NCBI RefSeq assembly: GCF_004683965.1 | Contig: NZ_CP038436.1 | Span: 3,162,001 to 3,226,000, forward strand | DNA: 64,000 bases | Origin: Nocardioides seonyuensis | GTDB taxonomy: Bacteria > Actinomycetota > Actinomycetes > Propionibacteriales > Nocardioidaceae | Direction of reading: 5' to 3' | In this document: one piece after another, positions 44,156 through 54,396 of the stretch | How the letters are laid out: each line of letters opens with the position of its first letter | How positions within the stretch are numbered: position 1 is the stretch's first letter | Made by a program: the position numbers and the translations under genes | Notes under the pieces: generated by a model | What the model saw: the letters and a program-made list of their open reading frames with translations, nothing else | Told to the model about the DNA's origin: nothing | Database searches by the model: none

Positions 44156-46698
44156 TGGACCCGCTCCTGTTCAGGTGTGCCGACGCCGACGCCCGCCGGG
44201 TCGCAGTCGCCGCCAGCCCCCAGCTCAACGCCGTGGACTGGCTGGAGGTGGCCGACCTGCAGCCGGCCGAGCTGCCCGCCGACGAACAGGCTGCCTACGC
44301 AGCGTCGCCGCCCGGTCCCGGACGAGACCGGATGCTCTGGCAGCGCAAGCTGGTGGTCCACTTCGTCAACCCGTTGACAGCCACCCACCAGCTGGCGCTG
44401 AGCCCCACCGGGATCCTGGTCAGTGGTGGCGAGCGCATCCCCGCGCCGACGGTGGCGGTGATGTCCACCGGCTCCGAGTCCGTCACCTTGCGGACCTCGT
44501 GGGCCGGAGACACCTCCCCCTACCGGCTCGACCTGGTCCGTTCGGCCGTCGACGAGCGACCTCCCGCAGGTTTCGACCCGCTCCTGCACGGGATCGACTT
44601 CTCCTTCAAGGTCGACTGCCCCAGCGACCTCGACTGCCGACGGGGCCACGTCTGTCTGCCGCACCCGCGCACGGACCCCGGAATCGACCGCCTGGCCAAG
44701 GACTACGCGACGTTCCGACGACTCATCCTCGACCGTGTCTCCCTGCTCAACCCGGAGTGGGGAGACCGGACCCCGGCGGACCTCGGGGTCACCCTGGTCG
44801 AGCTCTTCGCCCACATCGGCGACCGGCTCAGCTACCAGCAGGACGCGATCGCGACCGAGGCCTACCTGTCGACTGCCCGGCTCCGGCGATCGGTACGCCG
44901 GCACGCCCGGCTGGTGGACTACGCCATGCACGACGGGTGCAACGCCCGGACCTGGGTCCAGGTGCGCGTCTCCGCAGACGTGGCGCTGGCACCCGGCGTG
45001 CTCACCTTCCTGACCCGGGTGCCGGACCTCCCCGACCGCGTCGTCCCTGGCTCGCGCGAGGAGGCGGTGGCGAGCTCCTCCGCAGCGCAGTGGTTCGAGC
45101 CGATGGTCGCGAGCCTGGAGCGCACCGTGGCACCTTCGCCCCTCCGGTTCTTCGCCGCCCACAACGCGATCGGCCTGCACGACTGGGGGCTCCCCGACTT
45201 CGCCCTCGCACCAGGAACGTGCCAGGCGGCACTGGCCGGGCACTTCCCGGACCTGGCTGTCGGCGACGTGGTGGTCCTGGCGCAGACCCGTAGCCCGGTG
45301 ACCGGTCTCGAGGCCGACGCCGATCCCACGGTGCGACACCCGGTACGCCTGGTCACGGTCGAGGCATTCGACGGCGGCGCCCGGCTGACCGACCCGCTCA
45401 CCGGCGACGACGTGACGCGGGTGGCCTGGGCGGCCGAGGATGCGCTGCCTTTCGGCCTGTGCGTCACCTCCTCCGGCGACCTCGCCGCGGGACTGCCGGC
45501 AGTCGCCGGGGGAGCCGAGGCCTGGGGCAACACCGTGCTCGCGGATCACGGCCGCACCCTCGCCTCGCCCCTGGGGCAGGCCACGGGCGGCAGGTTCTTG
45601 CCCGAGCTGGACGAGGGCCCCCTGAGCCAGGCAGCCACCGTCCCGGTGCGCCACGCCGACGGCGACCGTGAGTGGATGCGCTTCGACCCGGCGTCACCGG
45701 CTGCCGAAGTCCTGCGCACCGATCCCGCGTCTGCCCGGCCGGAGCTGTGGCCGCACAGCACGCTCGACGCCGACACGACCGACTGGACGGCCGTGCCGGA
45801 CCTGCTGGACTCCGGACCGGAGGACCCGCACGTCGTGGCCGAGGTCGAGGCCGACGGGTCCTGCCGGCTGCGCTTCGGCGCCCACGGTCACGGGCGCCCG
45901 CCGCGGACGGCTGAGGTCTTCACGGCGTCGTACCGGGTCGGCAACGGTGAGGCAGGGAACGTCGGCACGGACGCGATCGCCCACGTGATCAGCTCCGACG
46001 GCCGCGTGCTGTCGGCGCGCAACCCGCTCCCGGCACGCGGCGGCACCCCTCCCGAGACGATCGCCCAGGTCCGGCGCCGTGCGCCGGAGGCGTTCCGCAC
46101 CCAACGACGGGCCGTGACGCCGGCCGACTACGAGCGGGTCGCGGTCGAGATGCCAGGGGTGCAGCGCGCCGCCGCCGAGCTGCGTTGGACCGGCAGCTGG
46201 CACACCGTCTTCCTGATCGTCGACCCGGCAGGCGACGGTGTGGTCGACCGAACCTTCGAGGAGAGGCTGCGCGAGCACGTCGAGCCGTTCCGCACCGTCG
46301 GGCACGACCTCGAGGTCGACGGGCCGAGGTTCGTGGCGATCGAGCTGGAGCTCGAGGTGTGTGTGGAGCCTGAGCACTTCCGGGCCGAGGTGCGTCGTCG
46401 GCTGGAGAGCCGACTCTCTGCGGCAGAGGCCCCGGACGGCAGCCGTGGGCTCTTCCACCCGGCCTCCTTCACGTTCGGCCAGGCCGTGCACCTCTCGCCG
46501 ATCCTGGCCGCTGCGAGTGCCGTGCCGGGCGTGGAGTCGGTGCACGCCACGGTCTTCGGACGGCTCGGCTCGCCCTCGCCGCTGGGACTGCAGGACGGCC
46601 GGCTACCGATGGGTCGGCTCGAGGTGGCCCGACTGGAGAGCGACCCGGACTTCCCCGAGCACGGGGTGCTCCGGCTGGTCCTGCACGGCGGCAAGTGA
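44155..46698 (+). CDS. Baseplate J-like wedge protein 1 (Cis11-like)
   Basis: 847 residues of the putative baseplate assembly protein group (gpJ/gp6-like). After a beta-domain, VDCPSDLDCRRGHVC (Cys155, 161, 167) precedes IDRLAKDYATFRRLILDRVS and TPADLGVTLVELFAHIGDRL with SYQQDAIATEAYLSTARLRR. The C-terminal gpJ domain has FGAHGHGRPPRTAEVFTASY, VGNGEAGNVGTDAIAH, AVTPADYERVAVEMPGVQRA and ASFTFGQAVHLSPILAAAS. This order matches Afp11. The cysteine cluster may bind metal. It pairs with the following protein to form the wedge dimer. Confidence 0.9.
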   Translation: MDPLLFRCADADARRVAVAASPQLNAVDWLEVADLQPAELPADEQAAYAASPPGPGRDRMLWQRKLVVHFVNPLTATHQLALSPTGILVSGGERIPAPTVAVMSTGSESVTLRTSWAGDTSPYRLDLVRSAVDERPPAGFDPLLHGIDFSFKVDCPSDLDCRRGHVCLPHPRTDPGIDRLAKDYATFRRLILDRVSLLNPEWGDRTPADLGVTLVELFAHIGDRLSYQQDAIATEAYLSTARLRRSVRRHARLVDYAMHDGCNARTWVQVRVSADVALAPGVLTFLTRVPDLPDRVVPGSREEAVASSSAAQWFEPMVASLERTVAPSPLRFFAAHNAIGLHDWGLPDFALAPGTCQAALAGHFPDLAVGDVVVLAQTRSPVTGLEADADPTVRHPVRLVTVEAFDGGARLTDPLTGDDVTRVAWAAEDALPFGLCVTSSGDLAAGLPAVAGGAEAWGNTVLADHGRTLASPLGQATGGRFLPELDEGPLSQAATVPVRHADGDREWMRFDPASPAAEVLRTDPASARPELWPHSTLDADTTDWTAVPDLLDSGPEDPHVVAEVEADGSCRLRFGAHGHGRPPRTAEVFTASYRVGNGEAGNVGTDAIAHVISSDGRVLSARNPLPARGGTPPETIAQVRRRAPEAFRTQRRAVTPADYERVAVEMPGVQRAAAELRWTGSWHTVFLIVDPAGDGVVDRTFEERLREHVEPFRTVGHDLEVDGPRFVAIELELEVCVEPEHFRAEVRRRLESRLSAAEAPDGSRGLFHPASFTFGQAVHLSPILAAASAVPGVESVHATVFGRLGSPSPLGLQDGRLPMGRLEVARLESDPDFPEHGVLRLVLHGGK

Positions 46699-46725
46699 GG
46701 TCGACATGACAGGGAGAGGAGCGGG

Positions 46726-49248
46726 GTGAGTGTGAACGGATGCGATGGTGACTGCGGCGACTGCACGGAGGCGTGCGGTTGCGGGGCAGGAGCGCCCGCG
46801 ACGCCGGAGCGGGTCCTGAACGCGCCCGGGCTGACCGCTGTCGACTACAGGGTCGCCCGGCACGGCTCCGCGAAGGCGGCGATCCTGCGCGGGATGTCCG
46901 ACCACGAGCTACCGGCGCTCGCAGGTCTGGGGGCCCGCGACGACGCCGACCTGACGGTCGCCCTGGCCGACGGCTTCGCAGCGATGGTCGACGTGATCAC
47001 GTTCTACACCGAGCGCTACGTCCAGGAGCACTACCTCCGCACCGCGACCGAGCGGCTGTCAGTGGTCGAGCTCTCCCGGCTCATCGGCTACCGCCCCGGC
47101 CCCGGCGTCGCCGCGGACGCGTGGCTCGCGTTCACCGTCGACGAGCCGGTCACCGTTCCGCACGTCCCGCTGGAACCGGTCCGGGTGCCTGTCGGGACGC
47201 AGGTGCAGAGCGTGCCCGGGCAGGAGGAGGCCCCGGTGACCTTCGAGACAGTCACCGAGATCATCGCCACCGCCGGTGGCAACGCCCTGGCCCCGGTCAG
47301 CACCAGCTGGCCGACGTCGTTGTCGGGACGCACCTCCGTCCACCTGGCCGGTGTCGGACACCGGGTGCAGCGCGGCGACGTGCTCCTCGTCGTCGGCCCG
47401 CAGCGGATCGCCTCCAGCACGAGCTCGGAGTGGGCGGCGCCCACCGTGGCGGAGGTGTCCGAGGACCCGGTGGCGGGTCGTACGCGGGTGGACCTGTCAT
47501 CCGCTCTCCCTGCTCTGCCCGTCGCCGGGACCGAGCTGCACGTCCTCCGCCTCCGCGCGCCCCTCTTCGGTCACAACGCCCCGGACCCCCGGCTGCTCGC
47601 CATCCCTTCGGACGTGCGCGATGCGCTCTACGACAGCACGACGGGGGAGTGGAAGAGCTTCGAGCTCAGCCTGACCGACCTCGACCTGGACCAGCCCTAC
47701 CCCCAGGTCGTGAAGGGCGGCTGGGCGCTCCTCGTCCAGGGCGCCCTCCAGCACCTGGCCAAGATCGACGGCGTCACCCACCCGTCCCTGAGCGCCTTCG
47801 GCGTGAGCGGCAAGGTCACTCGCCTCTCCCTCGACCTCGACCTCCCAGCTGGCCACAAGTTCACCAGGCGCGATGGGGTCGTGCTGACCCAGAGCGACCG
47901 CGTCTTCCTCACCTCCGACCCGACGACCACCGCGCTGTCCGGTTCCGAGCTGCAGCTCGTCGGTGAGGTGCCGCTCAGCGCGGGGCAGCCCCTGGCCGTC
48001 CGCGGCCAGCTCCACGGTGCCCTCCCCGGGACCCCCGAGCACTCGGAGGTGGTGCTGGTCGACGACTCACCGGACGCGGTGCAGCTGTCGGCCGCACCCG
48101 ACGGGCTGCCCGTGACGACGGTGCGGCTCGCCGAGCCGCTCCTCCGTCACTACGACAGGGCCCGCACACGGGTCAACGCGAACGTCGCCCCGGCCACCGA
48201 GGGAGCCAGCGTCGGGCAGGTCCTGGGAAGCGGCGACGCCCGGGTGCCCGGCCAGTCTTTCGCACTCCAGCACAAGCCGCTGACGTGGCTCGCCACCGAC
48301 GCCGGCCTCGAGGCTGCCCTGGAGGTGCGCGTCGACGACGTGCTCTGGGCTCGCCGGGACACGCTGTTCGGAGCCGCGCCGGGTGATCGCGTCCACGTGC
48401 TGGAGACCGCCGACGACGGCACCACCGTGGTCAGGTTCGGCGACGGAGCGGAGGGAGCCCGGCTGCCGACCGGTCAGGCAAACGTGCGTGTGCGGCACCG
48501 CACCGGCCTGGGGGCTGGCGGCAACGTGCGCACCGGTCAGCTCACCACCCTGCTGTCGAGGCCACTGGGGATCGCGGCGGTCGACAACCCGACGCCCGGC
48601 ACTGGGGGAGAGGACCCCGAGCCCCGCGACGACGCGCGGCGCAACGCTCCCGCGACCGTGCGCACCCTCGACCGTGTCGTGTCGTTGCTCGACGCCGAGG
48701 ACTTCGCACGCGCCCAGCCGGGCGTGGCCAAGGTGTCCGCCGGGTGGGTGCCGCACGGCCCGGCCCGTGGGCTCGTGCTGACGCTGGCCGGCCCCGGCGG
48801 AGCCGTGGTCGACCCGTCGGTGCCGACCCACGGCCGGGTGCTGAAGGCGCTGCGCGACCACGGGGACGAGCGACTTGTCGTGCACCTGCTCAGCCATCGG
48901 CCGGTGCCCCTGGAGGTCCGGCTCAAGGTCCTGCCGGAGCCGGGCAGGCTGGCTGACCTGGTCCTGGCGGACGTACGACGCCTGCTGCTGGCCGAGTTCG
49001 CCTTCGACACGCGCGAGCTCGGGCAACCCACCAGCCTGGGTGAGGTGGTCGAGGCGGTGCACCGGGCAGCCGGCGTCGTCGCCGTCGACATCGACGTGCT
49101 GCGCCGACCTGATGCCCCCGGCTCGACCACCGTCCAACCGCGCGTGCCGGCACATCGCGGTGGGCTCGACACCGCAGGAAACGGTGTGCTCGGGGCAGAG
49201 CTCCTGCTCCTCTCCGACGCCGGCCTCACCGTGGAGGTGATGGCGTGA
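46726..49248 (+). CDS. Baseplate J-like wedge protein 2 (Cis12-like) with Cys-rich head
   Basis: 840 residues from GTG 46726 (GGGAGAGGAG upstream). The first 20 residues hold five cysteines (Cys6, 10, 13, 17, 19), a likely metal site. Then come LTVALADGFAAMVDVITFYT, ERYVQEHYLRTATERLSVVE and LIGYRPGPGVAADAWLAFTV, as in Afp12-type proteins. The C-terminal half has VRFGDGAEGARLPTGQANVR, GLGAGGNVRTGQLTTLL and VSLLDAEDFARAQPGVAKVS. It forms the second half of the baseplate wedge. The stop overlaps the next ATG-containing start by four bases. Confidence 0.9.
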   Translation: MSVNGCDGDCGDCTEACGCGAGAPATPERVLNAPGLTAVDYRVARHGSAKAAILRGMSDHELPALAGLGARDDADLTVALADGFAAMVDVITFYTERYVQEHYLRTATERLSVVELSRLIGYRPGPGVAADAWLAFTVDEPVTVPHVPLEPVRVPVGTQVQSVPGQEEAPVTFETVTEIIATAGGNALAPVSTSWPTSLSGRTSVHLAGVGHRVQRGDVLLVVGPQRIASSTSSEWAAPTVAEVSEDPVAGRTRVDLSSALPALPVAGTELHVLRLRAPLFGHNAPDPRLLAIPSDVRDALYDSTTGEWKSFELSLTDLDLDQPYPQVVKGGWALLVQGALQHLAKIDGVTHPSLSAFGVSGKVTRLSLDLDLPAGHKFTRRDGVVLTQSDRVFLTSDPTTTALSGSELQLVGEVPLSAGQPLAVRGQLHGALPGTPEHSEVVLVDDSPDAVQLSAAPDGLPVTTVRLAEPLLRHYDRARTRVNANVAPATEGASVGQVLGSGDARVPGQSFALQHKPLTWLATDAGLEAALEVRVDDVLWARRDTLFGAAPGDRVHVLETADDGTTVVRFGDGAEGARLPTGQANVRVRHRTGLGAGGNVRTGQLTTLLSRPLGIAAVDNPTPGTGGEDPEPRDDARRNAPATVRTLDRVVSLLDAEDFARAQPGVAKVSAGWVPHGPARGLVLTLAGPGGAVVDPSVPTHGRVLKALRDHGDERLVVHLLSHRPVPLEVRLKVLPEPGRLADLVLADVRRLLLAEFAFDTRELGQPTSLGEVVEAVHRAAGVVAVDIDVLRRPDAPGSTTVQPRVPAHRGGLDTAGNGVLGAELLLLSDAGLTVEVMA

Positions 49249-51326
49249 CGACCACCGGTGAGTCCCTGCTCGCTCTCCTGCCGGCCATCCACCGGATCCG
49301 TGACGAGGAGCTGGCCAGTCGCCTGCCCGAGCAGCTCACCCCGGGCGAGCAGACCGAGCTGCTGGCGCTGGAGGCGCTCGGCGGTGCTGCCGACGAGAAG
49401 GACAGCCTGCGCCGCGAGGTGCTGCGGGCCAAGCTGCGTCGTGGACCGCTGGGTGCCTTCCTCTCCCTCGTCGGCGAGCAGGTCGCGGTCCTCGAGGAGA
49501 GCTTGGAGCAGCTCTACGAGGACCTGTTCCTGGAGACCGCGGCACCGTGGGTGCTGCCGTACCTGGGAGACCTCATCGGCTACCGGCTGCTGCACCCGGC
49601 GGAGTCCGGCGAAGGGGTGGCCTGGGACCGGCGCGCCGAGATCGGCCACACCATCGCCTTCCGGCGACGCAAGGGCACCGCCTCGATGCTGGAACAGCTC
49701 GCCCGCGACGTCACCGGTCATCCCGGGGCAGCCGTGGCGGAGCTGTTCACCAGGCTGGTCACCACGCAGTCGCTCAACCACGTACGACCCTCCGCGGCGA
49801 TCACCCCCGACCTGCGCCGCGGTTCCGCAGTCGACCGGGTCGGCACGGCCTTCGAGGCGTCACCGCGCACCCTGGACGTCCGCGCGGTCGAGTCCGGAGC
49901 CGCCCGTCCCGCGATCTCCAACATCGCTGCCTTCGTGTGGCGACTGCACGCGCTTCGCCTCGAGCGGACCCCCGCAGTCCGTGACTCGGGCTCGACCACC
50001 CGGCTGCGCTTCCACCCCCTCGGCATCGACTGCCAGCTCGTCCAGCGACCCGAGCGGGAGGAGGAGATCAGCCACCTGGCCGGGCCTCGCAACGTTCCCG
50101 GGCCGATCACGCGGCGTCGGCTCCTCGACGACCTGCCCCACCTCTACGGTCCCGAGCGCAGCCTGGCGGTGTGGCTCGACGGGGTGCTCGTGCCGGTCGG
50201 CGACGTGGTGGCCCTCAACCTGGCGACCTCGGGGAGCGGCTGGATGCGCACCCCGCCTGCAGGCAAGGTCGGCATCGACCCGGAGCTGGGCCGACTCGTC
50301 GTACCGGCCGCTGTCCCGGTGACCGTGATGTTCCACCGCGCGGGGGTCAACGGCGCCTTCGGCGGGGAGTACGCCCGCGCGCACACGTTCCCCGAGTCGG
50401 GTTCCACGCGGTTGCGAGTGCCGCAGGACCACACCACCGTCCAGGCCGCTCTCGCCGCCCTCGGCGGATCGGGGACCGTCGAGATCACCGACTCCGGGCG
50501 TTACGAGGGGAGCCTCACCGTCTCCGCGGCCGCTGGATCCCGGGTCTCGCTCCGGGCAGCCGACGGACGCCGCCCCACCTTGGTCCTCACGGGGCCGATG
50601 ACGGTGCAGGGCGGAGCAGGTGCCGAGGTGGAGCTCAACGGGCTCCAGGTCGTCGGCCACCCGGTCGTGGTGCCGGCCACCGCCTCCCTGGCGCGTCTCT
50701 CCGTGCGTCACTGCACCCTGGTCCCCGGCGGTCCGCTCACGCCGGAAGGTGCACCCACGAAGCCGGGAGGGCTCGGGGTGGACGTGCAGCGCGACGCCAC
50801 CCGGCTCGTGGTCGAGCGCAGCATCACCGGGGCCATCAAGGCCATGGAGCGCACCCGCGTCGACGTGCTCGACTCCGTCGTCGACGCGGGCGACATCACG
50901 CGCCTCGCGATCGGGCCCTGCGGCGCGCTCTCGGTGCGGTCGAGCACCGTCGTCGGCCGCACCACCCCCCAACAGCTCGAGGTGTCGGACTCCCTGCTCC
51001 TGGGCCAGGTGTCGGTGGCCGACCGTCAGTCCGGTTGCGCGAGGTTCAGCTACCTGCCTCCCGGCTCTCGGAGCCCGCGGCGCTACCGGTGCGCGCCGGT
51101 GGAGCCCGGCGACGTCCCGCAGTTCACCTCGCTCTCCTTCGCCGCGCCCGGCTACGCCCGGCTCGCCGACAGCGTCGCCGACGCCATCCGGCGGGGCTCG
51201 GAGGACGAGTCCGAGATGGGCGTGCACCGGCGGCTGCAGGAGCCGCAGCGGGAGGCCGACCTGCGCACCCGGTTCGACGAGTACCTCCGACTCGGCCTGC
51301 GTGCCGGAGTCGTCCACGAGTCCTAG
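49245..51326 (+). CDS. Tail protein I-type baseplate protein fused to a beta-helix
   Basis: 693 residues. The first 330 resemble P2 tail protein I / TIGR02242-type phage tail domain: LLPAIHRIRDEELASRLPEQ, LYEDLFLETAAPWVLPYLGD and GHTIAFRRRKGTASMLEQLA. From about residue 380, RLRVPQDHTTVQAALAALGG opens a right-handed parallel beta-helix (pectate-lyase-like) running to residue 600, followed by a short helical tail. The baseplate part attaches to the wedge; the beta-helix could project as a fibre-like or surface-binding arm. Confidence 0.82.
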   Translation: MTTTGESLLALLPAIHRIRDEELASRLPEQLTPGEQTELLALEALGGAADEKDSLRREVLRAKLRRGPLGAFLSLVGEQVAVLEESLEQLYEDLFLETAAPWVLPYLGDLIGYRLLHPAESGEGVAWDRRAEIGHTIAFRRRKGTASMLEQLARDVTGHPGAAVAELFTRLVTTQSLNHVRPSAAITPDLRRGSAVDRVGTAFEASPRTLDVRAVESGAARPAISNIAAFVWRLHALRLERTPAVRDSGSTTRLRFHPLGIDCQLVQRPEREEEISHLAGPRNVPGPITRRRLLDDLPHLYGPERSLAVWLDGVLVPVGDVVALNLATSGSGWMRTPPAGKVGIDPELGRLVVPAAVPVTVMFHRAGVNGAFGGEYARAHTFPESGSTRLRVPQDHTTVQAALAALGGSGTVEITDSGRYEGSLTVSAAAGSRVSLRAADGRRPTLVLTGPMTVQGGAGAEVELNGLQVVGHPVVVPATASLARLSVRHCTLVPGGPLTPEGAPTKPGGLGVDVQRDATRLVVERSITGAIKAMERTRVDVLDSVVDAGDITRLAIGPCGALSVRSSTVVGRTTPQQLEVSDSLLLGQVSVADRQSGCARFSYLPPGSRSPRRYRCAPVEPGDVPQFTSLSFAAPGYARLADSVADAIRRGSEDESEMGVHRRLQEPQREADLRTRFDEYLRLGLRAGVVHES

Positions 51327-51341
51327 TACAAGGAGCTGACC

Positions 51342-54300
51342 ATGAACGGTGACTACTCCCGCTGGAGCCACGACGCCCGCAAGGACGACGCCGCCGTGCT
51401 GCTGCAACAGGGCAGGCTCCTCACCGACGACGACTGGAACACCGCCGCGGCGGTCGCGAAGCGGCGGACCCAGGTGGGCACGCTCGACGTCGTCGGGCGT
51501 TCAGGTGTGCCCTCGGAGACACCCGATGGCTTCAAGGTGACCCTCGCCGGGACGAGCCTGACCATCGGGCCGGGGCGGGCGTACGTCGACGGGATCCTGG
51601 CCGAGAACCACGGCGGTACGCCGCAGTCCTGGCAGCACCCCTTGGCCGAGCTCGCCGGCACCGGGTCGGTGGCCTACTCCTCGCAGCCGCACCTGCCGCA
51701 ACCTCCGCCACTGCCCACGGCCGGTCGCTACCTCGTCTACCTCAAGGTGTGGCGCCGGGAGGTGACGTCGGTGGACGACCCCTCACTGGTCGAGCCGGCG
51801 CTCGGCGTGGACACCACTACCCGGCACCGGACGGTCTGGCAGGTCAAGACCGTGCCGGTGCCGACCGGCTACGTGCCGGGCGCACCCTTCCTGACCCAGC
51901 CGTGGTTCACCAGCGTGGAGGCACCCGCGACCTCCCGCCTCACCGTGGGCACCGCGACCGCGGACACCGACCCCGATCCGTGCCTGATCGCCCCCACGGG
52001 CGGTTACACCGGTGTCGAGAACCAGCTCTACCGGGTGCAGGTGCACCGCCCCGGGCCGGCGGGCACCGCGACGTTCACCTGGTCGCGCGACAACGCCACG
52101 GTGGCGGCGCGCGTCGTGTCGGTGGGTGGCGCACTGGATCGGGTCGTGGTCGACCGGCTCGGGCACGACCGGGTGCTCTCCTTCCACGAGGGGGAGTGGG
52201 TCGAGCTGTTGGACGAGGCTCGGGAGCTGGCGGGCACCCCCGGCGTCCTTCGCCGGATCAAGACCCCGGGCGGCATCGACACCGACACCGGGACGATCGT
52301 GTTCGAGTCCCCGTTGGTCGCGACCGACTTCGCCCTGGACTCCCAGGGCAGGCCGGTGGCTGGGAGCAACCTGCGGGTACGACGCTGGGACCAGGGCGGC
52401 ACCCTCCTCGACGAGGGTGGCAACGCAGTGGTCGACCCTGCGCTGGCCACCGGCTCGATCACCATCCCCGGACCAGGCACCAAGCTGGTCCTCGAGCACG
52501 GCATCACCGTCGGCTTCAGCTCCGACGCCGTCGGCGGTGTCTTCCGGACTGGCGACCACTGGCTGGTCCCGGCGCGGACTGCAGACCCCACCGGCCACGT
52601 CGCCACCGCCCAGCCTGCCCTGGGGGTGCACGCCCACTACGCAGGGCTCGCGGTCGTCGACGGCGGCACCGTGGTCGACGTACGGCCGGTGTTCCCACCA
52701 CTGAGCGGGATGGAGAGCCTGTTCTACGTCGCGGGCGACGGGCAGGAGGTCACTCCCGACACGCTCGCGCCGGCACCGGTCCCGCTGCCGGTCGCGCCCC
52801 GGGTGGGCGTCTCCCGCGGACCGATCCCGGTCTCCGGTCGGTCAGTCCGCTTCACCCTCGTGGGGTCAGGGTCCGGAACCGTGAACGGGGGGAGCGGGCC
52901 GGTCACGGTCGCGACGACGGCCGATGGCACGGCGGCGGTCCAGTGGGCGGTCGACCCCTTCGTGCTGCAGACCCTGGAGGCGCGCCTGCTGGACTGGGGC
53001 GGCAACGCTGTCGGCCTGCCGGTCCGGTTCAGCGCGCGCACCCGGCTCGCGTCGAAGGTGGCCTACCAGCCGGGCGCGTGCAGTGACCTGTCCGGCGTGG
53101 CGACGGTGCAGGAGGCGCTCGACACGCTCTGCCTGCGCGGAGGTGGGTCGGAGACGGCCGAGTGCTGCGCCACCGTGGGTGAGGGGGGCGACTACGCCAC
53201 GCTCGAGGAGGCGTTGCGCGACCTTGCGGAGCGACGCGAGGGGATCGCCTGCGTGTGCCTCCTGCCGGGGGAGCACCGGTGGGACGGCTCCGAGATCGAC
53301 TACCTGCGGCGCCTGGACGTGCACGGGTGTGGTGCCACGCTCCACCTGGCGACCCCGTTGCGACTTCACAAGCTCGAGGTGCTCGAGCTGAGCGACCTCG
53401 ACCTGGTGGGGGCCGAGGACCTGTCGGACGGGTTGGTGCTCGTGGCCGGCTGCATCCAGGTGACGTTCCACGGGCTGCGGGTGCGCACCGACAGCCCGGA
53501 GCTGCCTGTCCTCGTGCACCTCTTCGAGTGCGGCCCGACGCGAATCCGCGACTGCGCGATGCGGGCCTCGCACGTCAAGGGGGAGGAGGACTCCGACCCC
53601 TTCACCGGCCCGGTCAAGGCGCTGCTCGAGGCGGCTCGGACGGGCAGTCGGGAGGAGCTCGACCGGCTGGTGGCGAGCAACCGACGCGCGGCTGTCAGTC
53701 GGCGTGAGCACGCCGCCGACCAGCTCGTCGCGTTCGACTGGCTGTCGACCTCGCACCGTCCGTCCGCGGAGACGCTGCACCGGATCGCCCGACTCATCCG
53801 CGACGGTGCCTCCGCCGAGGAGTTCGAGGAGGTCCTTCCCGAGATCCGCGAGATGGCTGCGGGCGTCGATGCCGTCTCGGGGATCGCGCGCGCGGCGATC
53901 GCGCTCGAGCGCATGAGGGGAGCGGTGTGGGTGGTCAGCAACGACCTGGCCGGCGGGATCAGCACCAACGGTGTGGCGTCCCCCGATCGCATCGAGGAGC
54001 TGGAGGAGAGGCTGGAGGAGCTGGTCGAGAAGGCGGAGGACCCGCCCTCCGTGGAGACTGGGCCCGCCCGGCTGGACCTGCACCAGAACCGGTTCGCGTG
54101 GCTGCTCGACGCAGGGAGCCGGGACGACGGGGACAGGTTCGCCTGGGCGAGCGCCAGGATCGGGGAGAACGTGGTCGACTCCGGACCGGTCGAGCTGGTC
54201 GCCGGTCGCGTCAGCGTGTCGGGCAACGACCTCAGCGGCCGGGGCAAGCTCGTCGGCATCCTCCATGCCAACCAGGCGACAGCGACGGCGAACACCGCGT

Positions 54301-54380
54301 CCGTCACTGGAGGCGCGCTGATCCTGTCGTCACAGCTCCGCGACGCGGCCGCCAACCTGGGGCTCCACGTGCGCCCCTGA
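51342..54380 (+). CDS. DUF6519 protein with C-terminal beta-helix
   Basis: 1012 residues. MNGDYSRWSHDARKDDAAVL and LLQQGRLLTDDDWNTAAAV are the DUF6519 opening found in eCIS and phage-tail loci. A long beta-rich region follows with RVQVHRPGPAGTATFTWSRD and an Ig-like unit near 480-560. From residue 600, CCATVGEGGDYATLEEALRD starts a parallel beta-helix interrupted by a helical insert (about 745-890, EELEERLEELVEKAEDPPSV). It is the largest structural protein and lies last in the operon. It may be a baseplate-attached surface arm, the nearest thing here to a fibre. The ribosome site AAGGAG precedes the ATG at 51342. Confidence 0.82.
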   Translation: MNGDYSRWSHDARKDDAAVLLQQGRLLTDDDWNTAAAVAKRRTQVGTLDVVGRSGVPSETPDGFKVTLAGTSLTIGPGRAYVDGILAENHGGTPQSWQHPLAELAGTGSVAYSSQPHLPQPPPLPTAGRYLVYLKVWRREVTSVDDPSLVEPALGVDTTTRHRTVWQVKTVPVPTGYVPGAPFLTQPWFTSVEAPATSRLTVGTATADTDPDPCLIAPTGGYTGVENQLYRVQVHRPGPAGTATFTWSRDNATVAARVVSVGGALDRVVVDRLGHDRVLSFHEGEWVELLDEARELAGTPGVLRRIKTPGGIDTDTGTIVFESPLVATDFALDSQGRPVAGSNLRVRRWDQGGTLLDEGGNAVVDPALATGSITIPGPGTKLVLEHGITVGFSSDAVGGVFRTGDHWLVPARTADPTGHVATAQPALGVHAHYAGLAVVDGGTVVDVRPVFPPLSGMESLFYVAGDGQEVTPDTLAPAPVPLPVAPRVGVSRGPIPVSGRSVRFTLVGSGSGTVNGGSGPVTVATTADGTAAVQWAVDPFVLQTLEARLLDWGGNAVGLPVRFSARTRLASKVAYQPGACSDLSGVATVQEALDTLCLRGGGSETAECCATVGEGGDYATLEEALRDLAERREGIACVCLLPGEHRWDGSEIDYLRRLDVHGCGATLHLATPLRLHKLEVLELSDLDLVGAEDLSDGLVLVAGCIQVTFHGLRVRTDSPELPVLVHLFECGPTRIRDCAMRASHVKGEEDSDPFTGPVKALLEAARTGSREELDRLVASNRRAAVSRREHAADQLVAFDWLSTSHRPSAETLHRIARLIRDGASAEEFEEVLPEIREMAAGVDAVSGIARAAIALERMRGAVWVVSNDLAGGISTNGVASPDRIEELEERLEELVEKAEDPPSVETGPARLDLHQNRFAWLLDAGSRDDGDRFAWASARIGENVVDSGPVELVAGRVSVSGNDLSGRGKLVGILHANQATATANTASVTGGALILSSQLRDAAANLGLHVRP

Positions 54381-54396
54381 CGACCCGGTTCCCTGA

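Noticed and set aside
46706..46729. Seven-codon ORF ending across the GTG start of wedge protein 2
   Set aside because: No ribosome site of its own; it simply reads through the ribosome site of the real gene.
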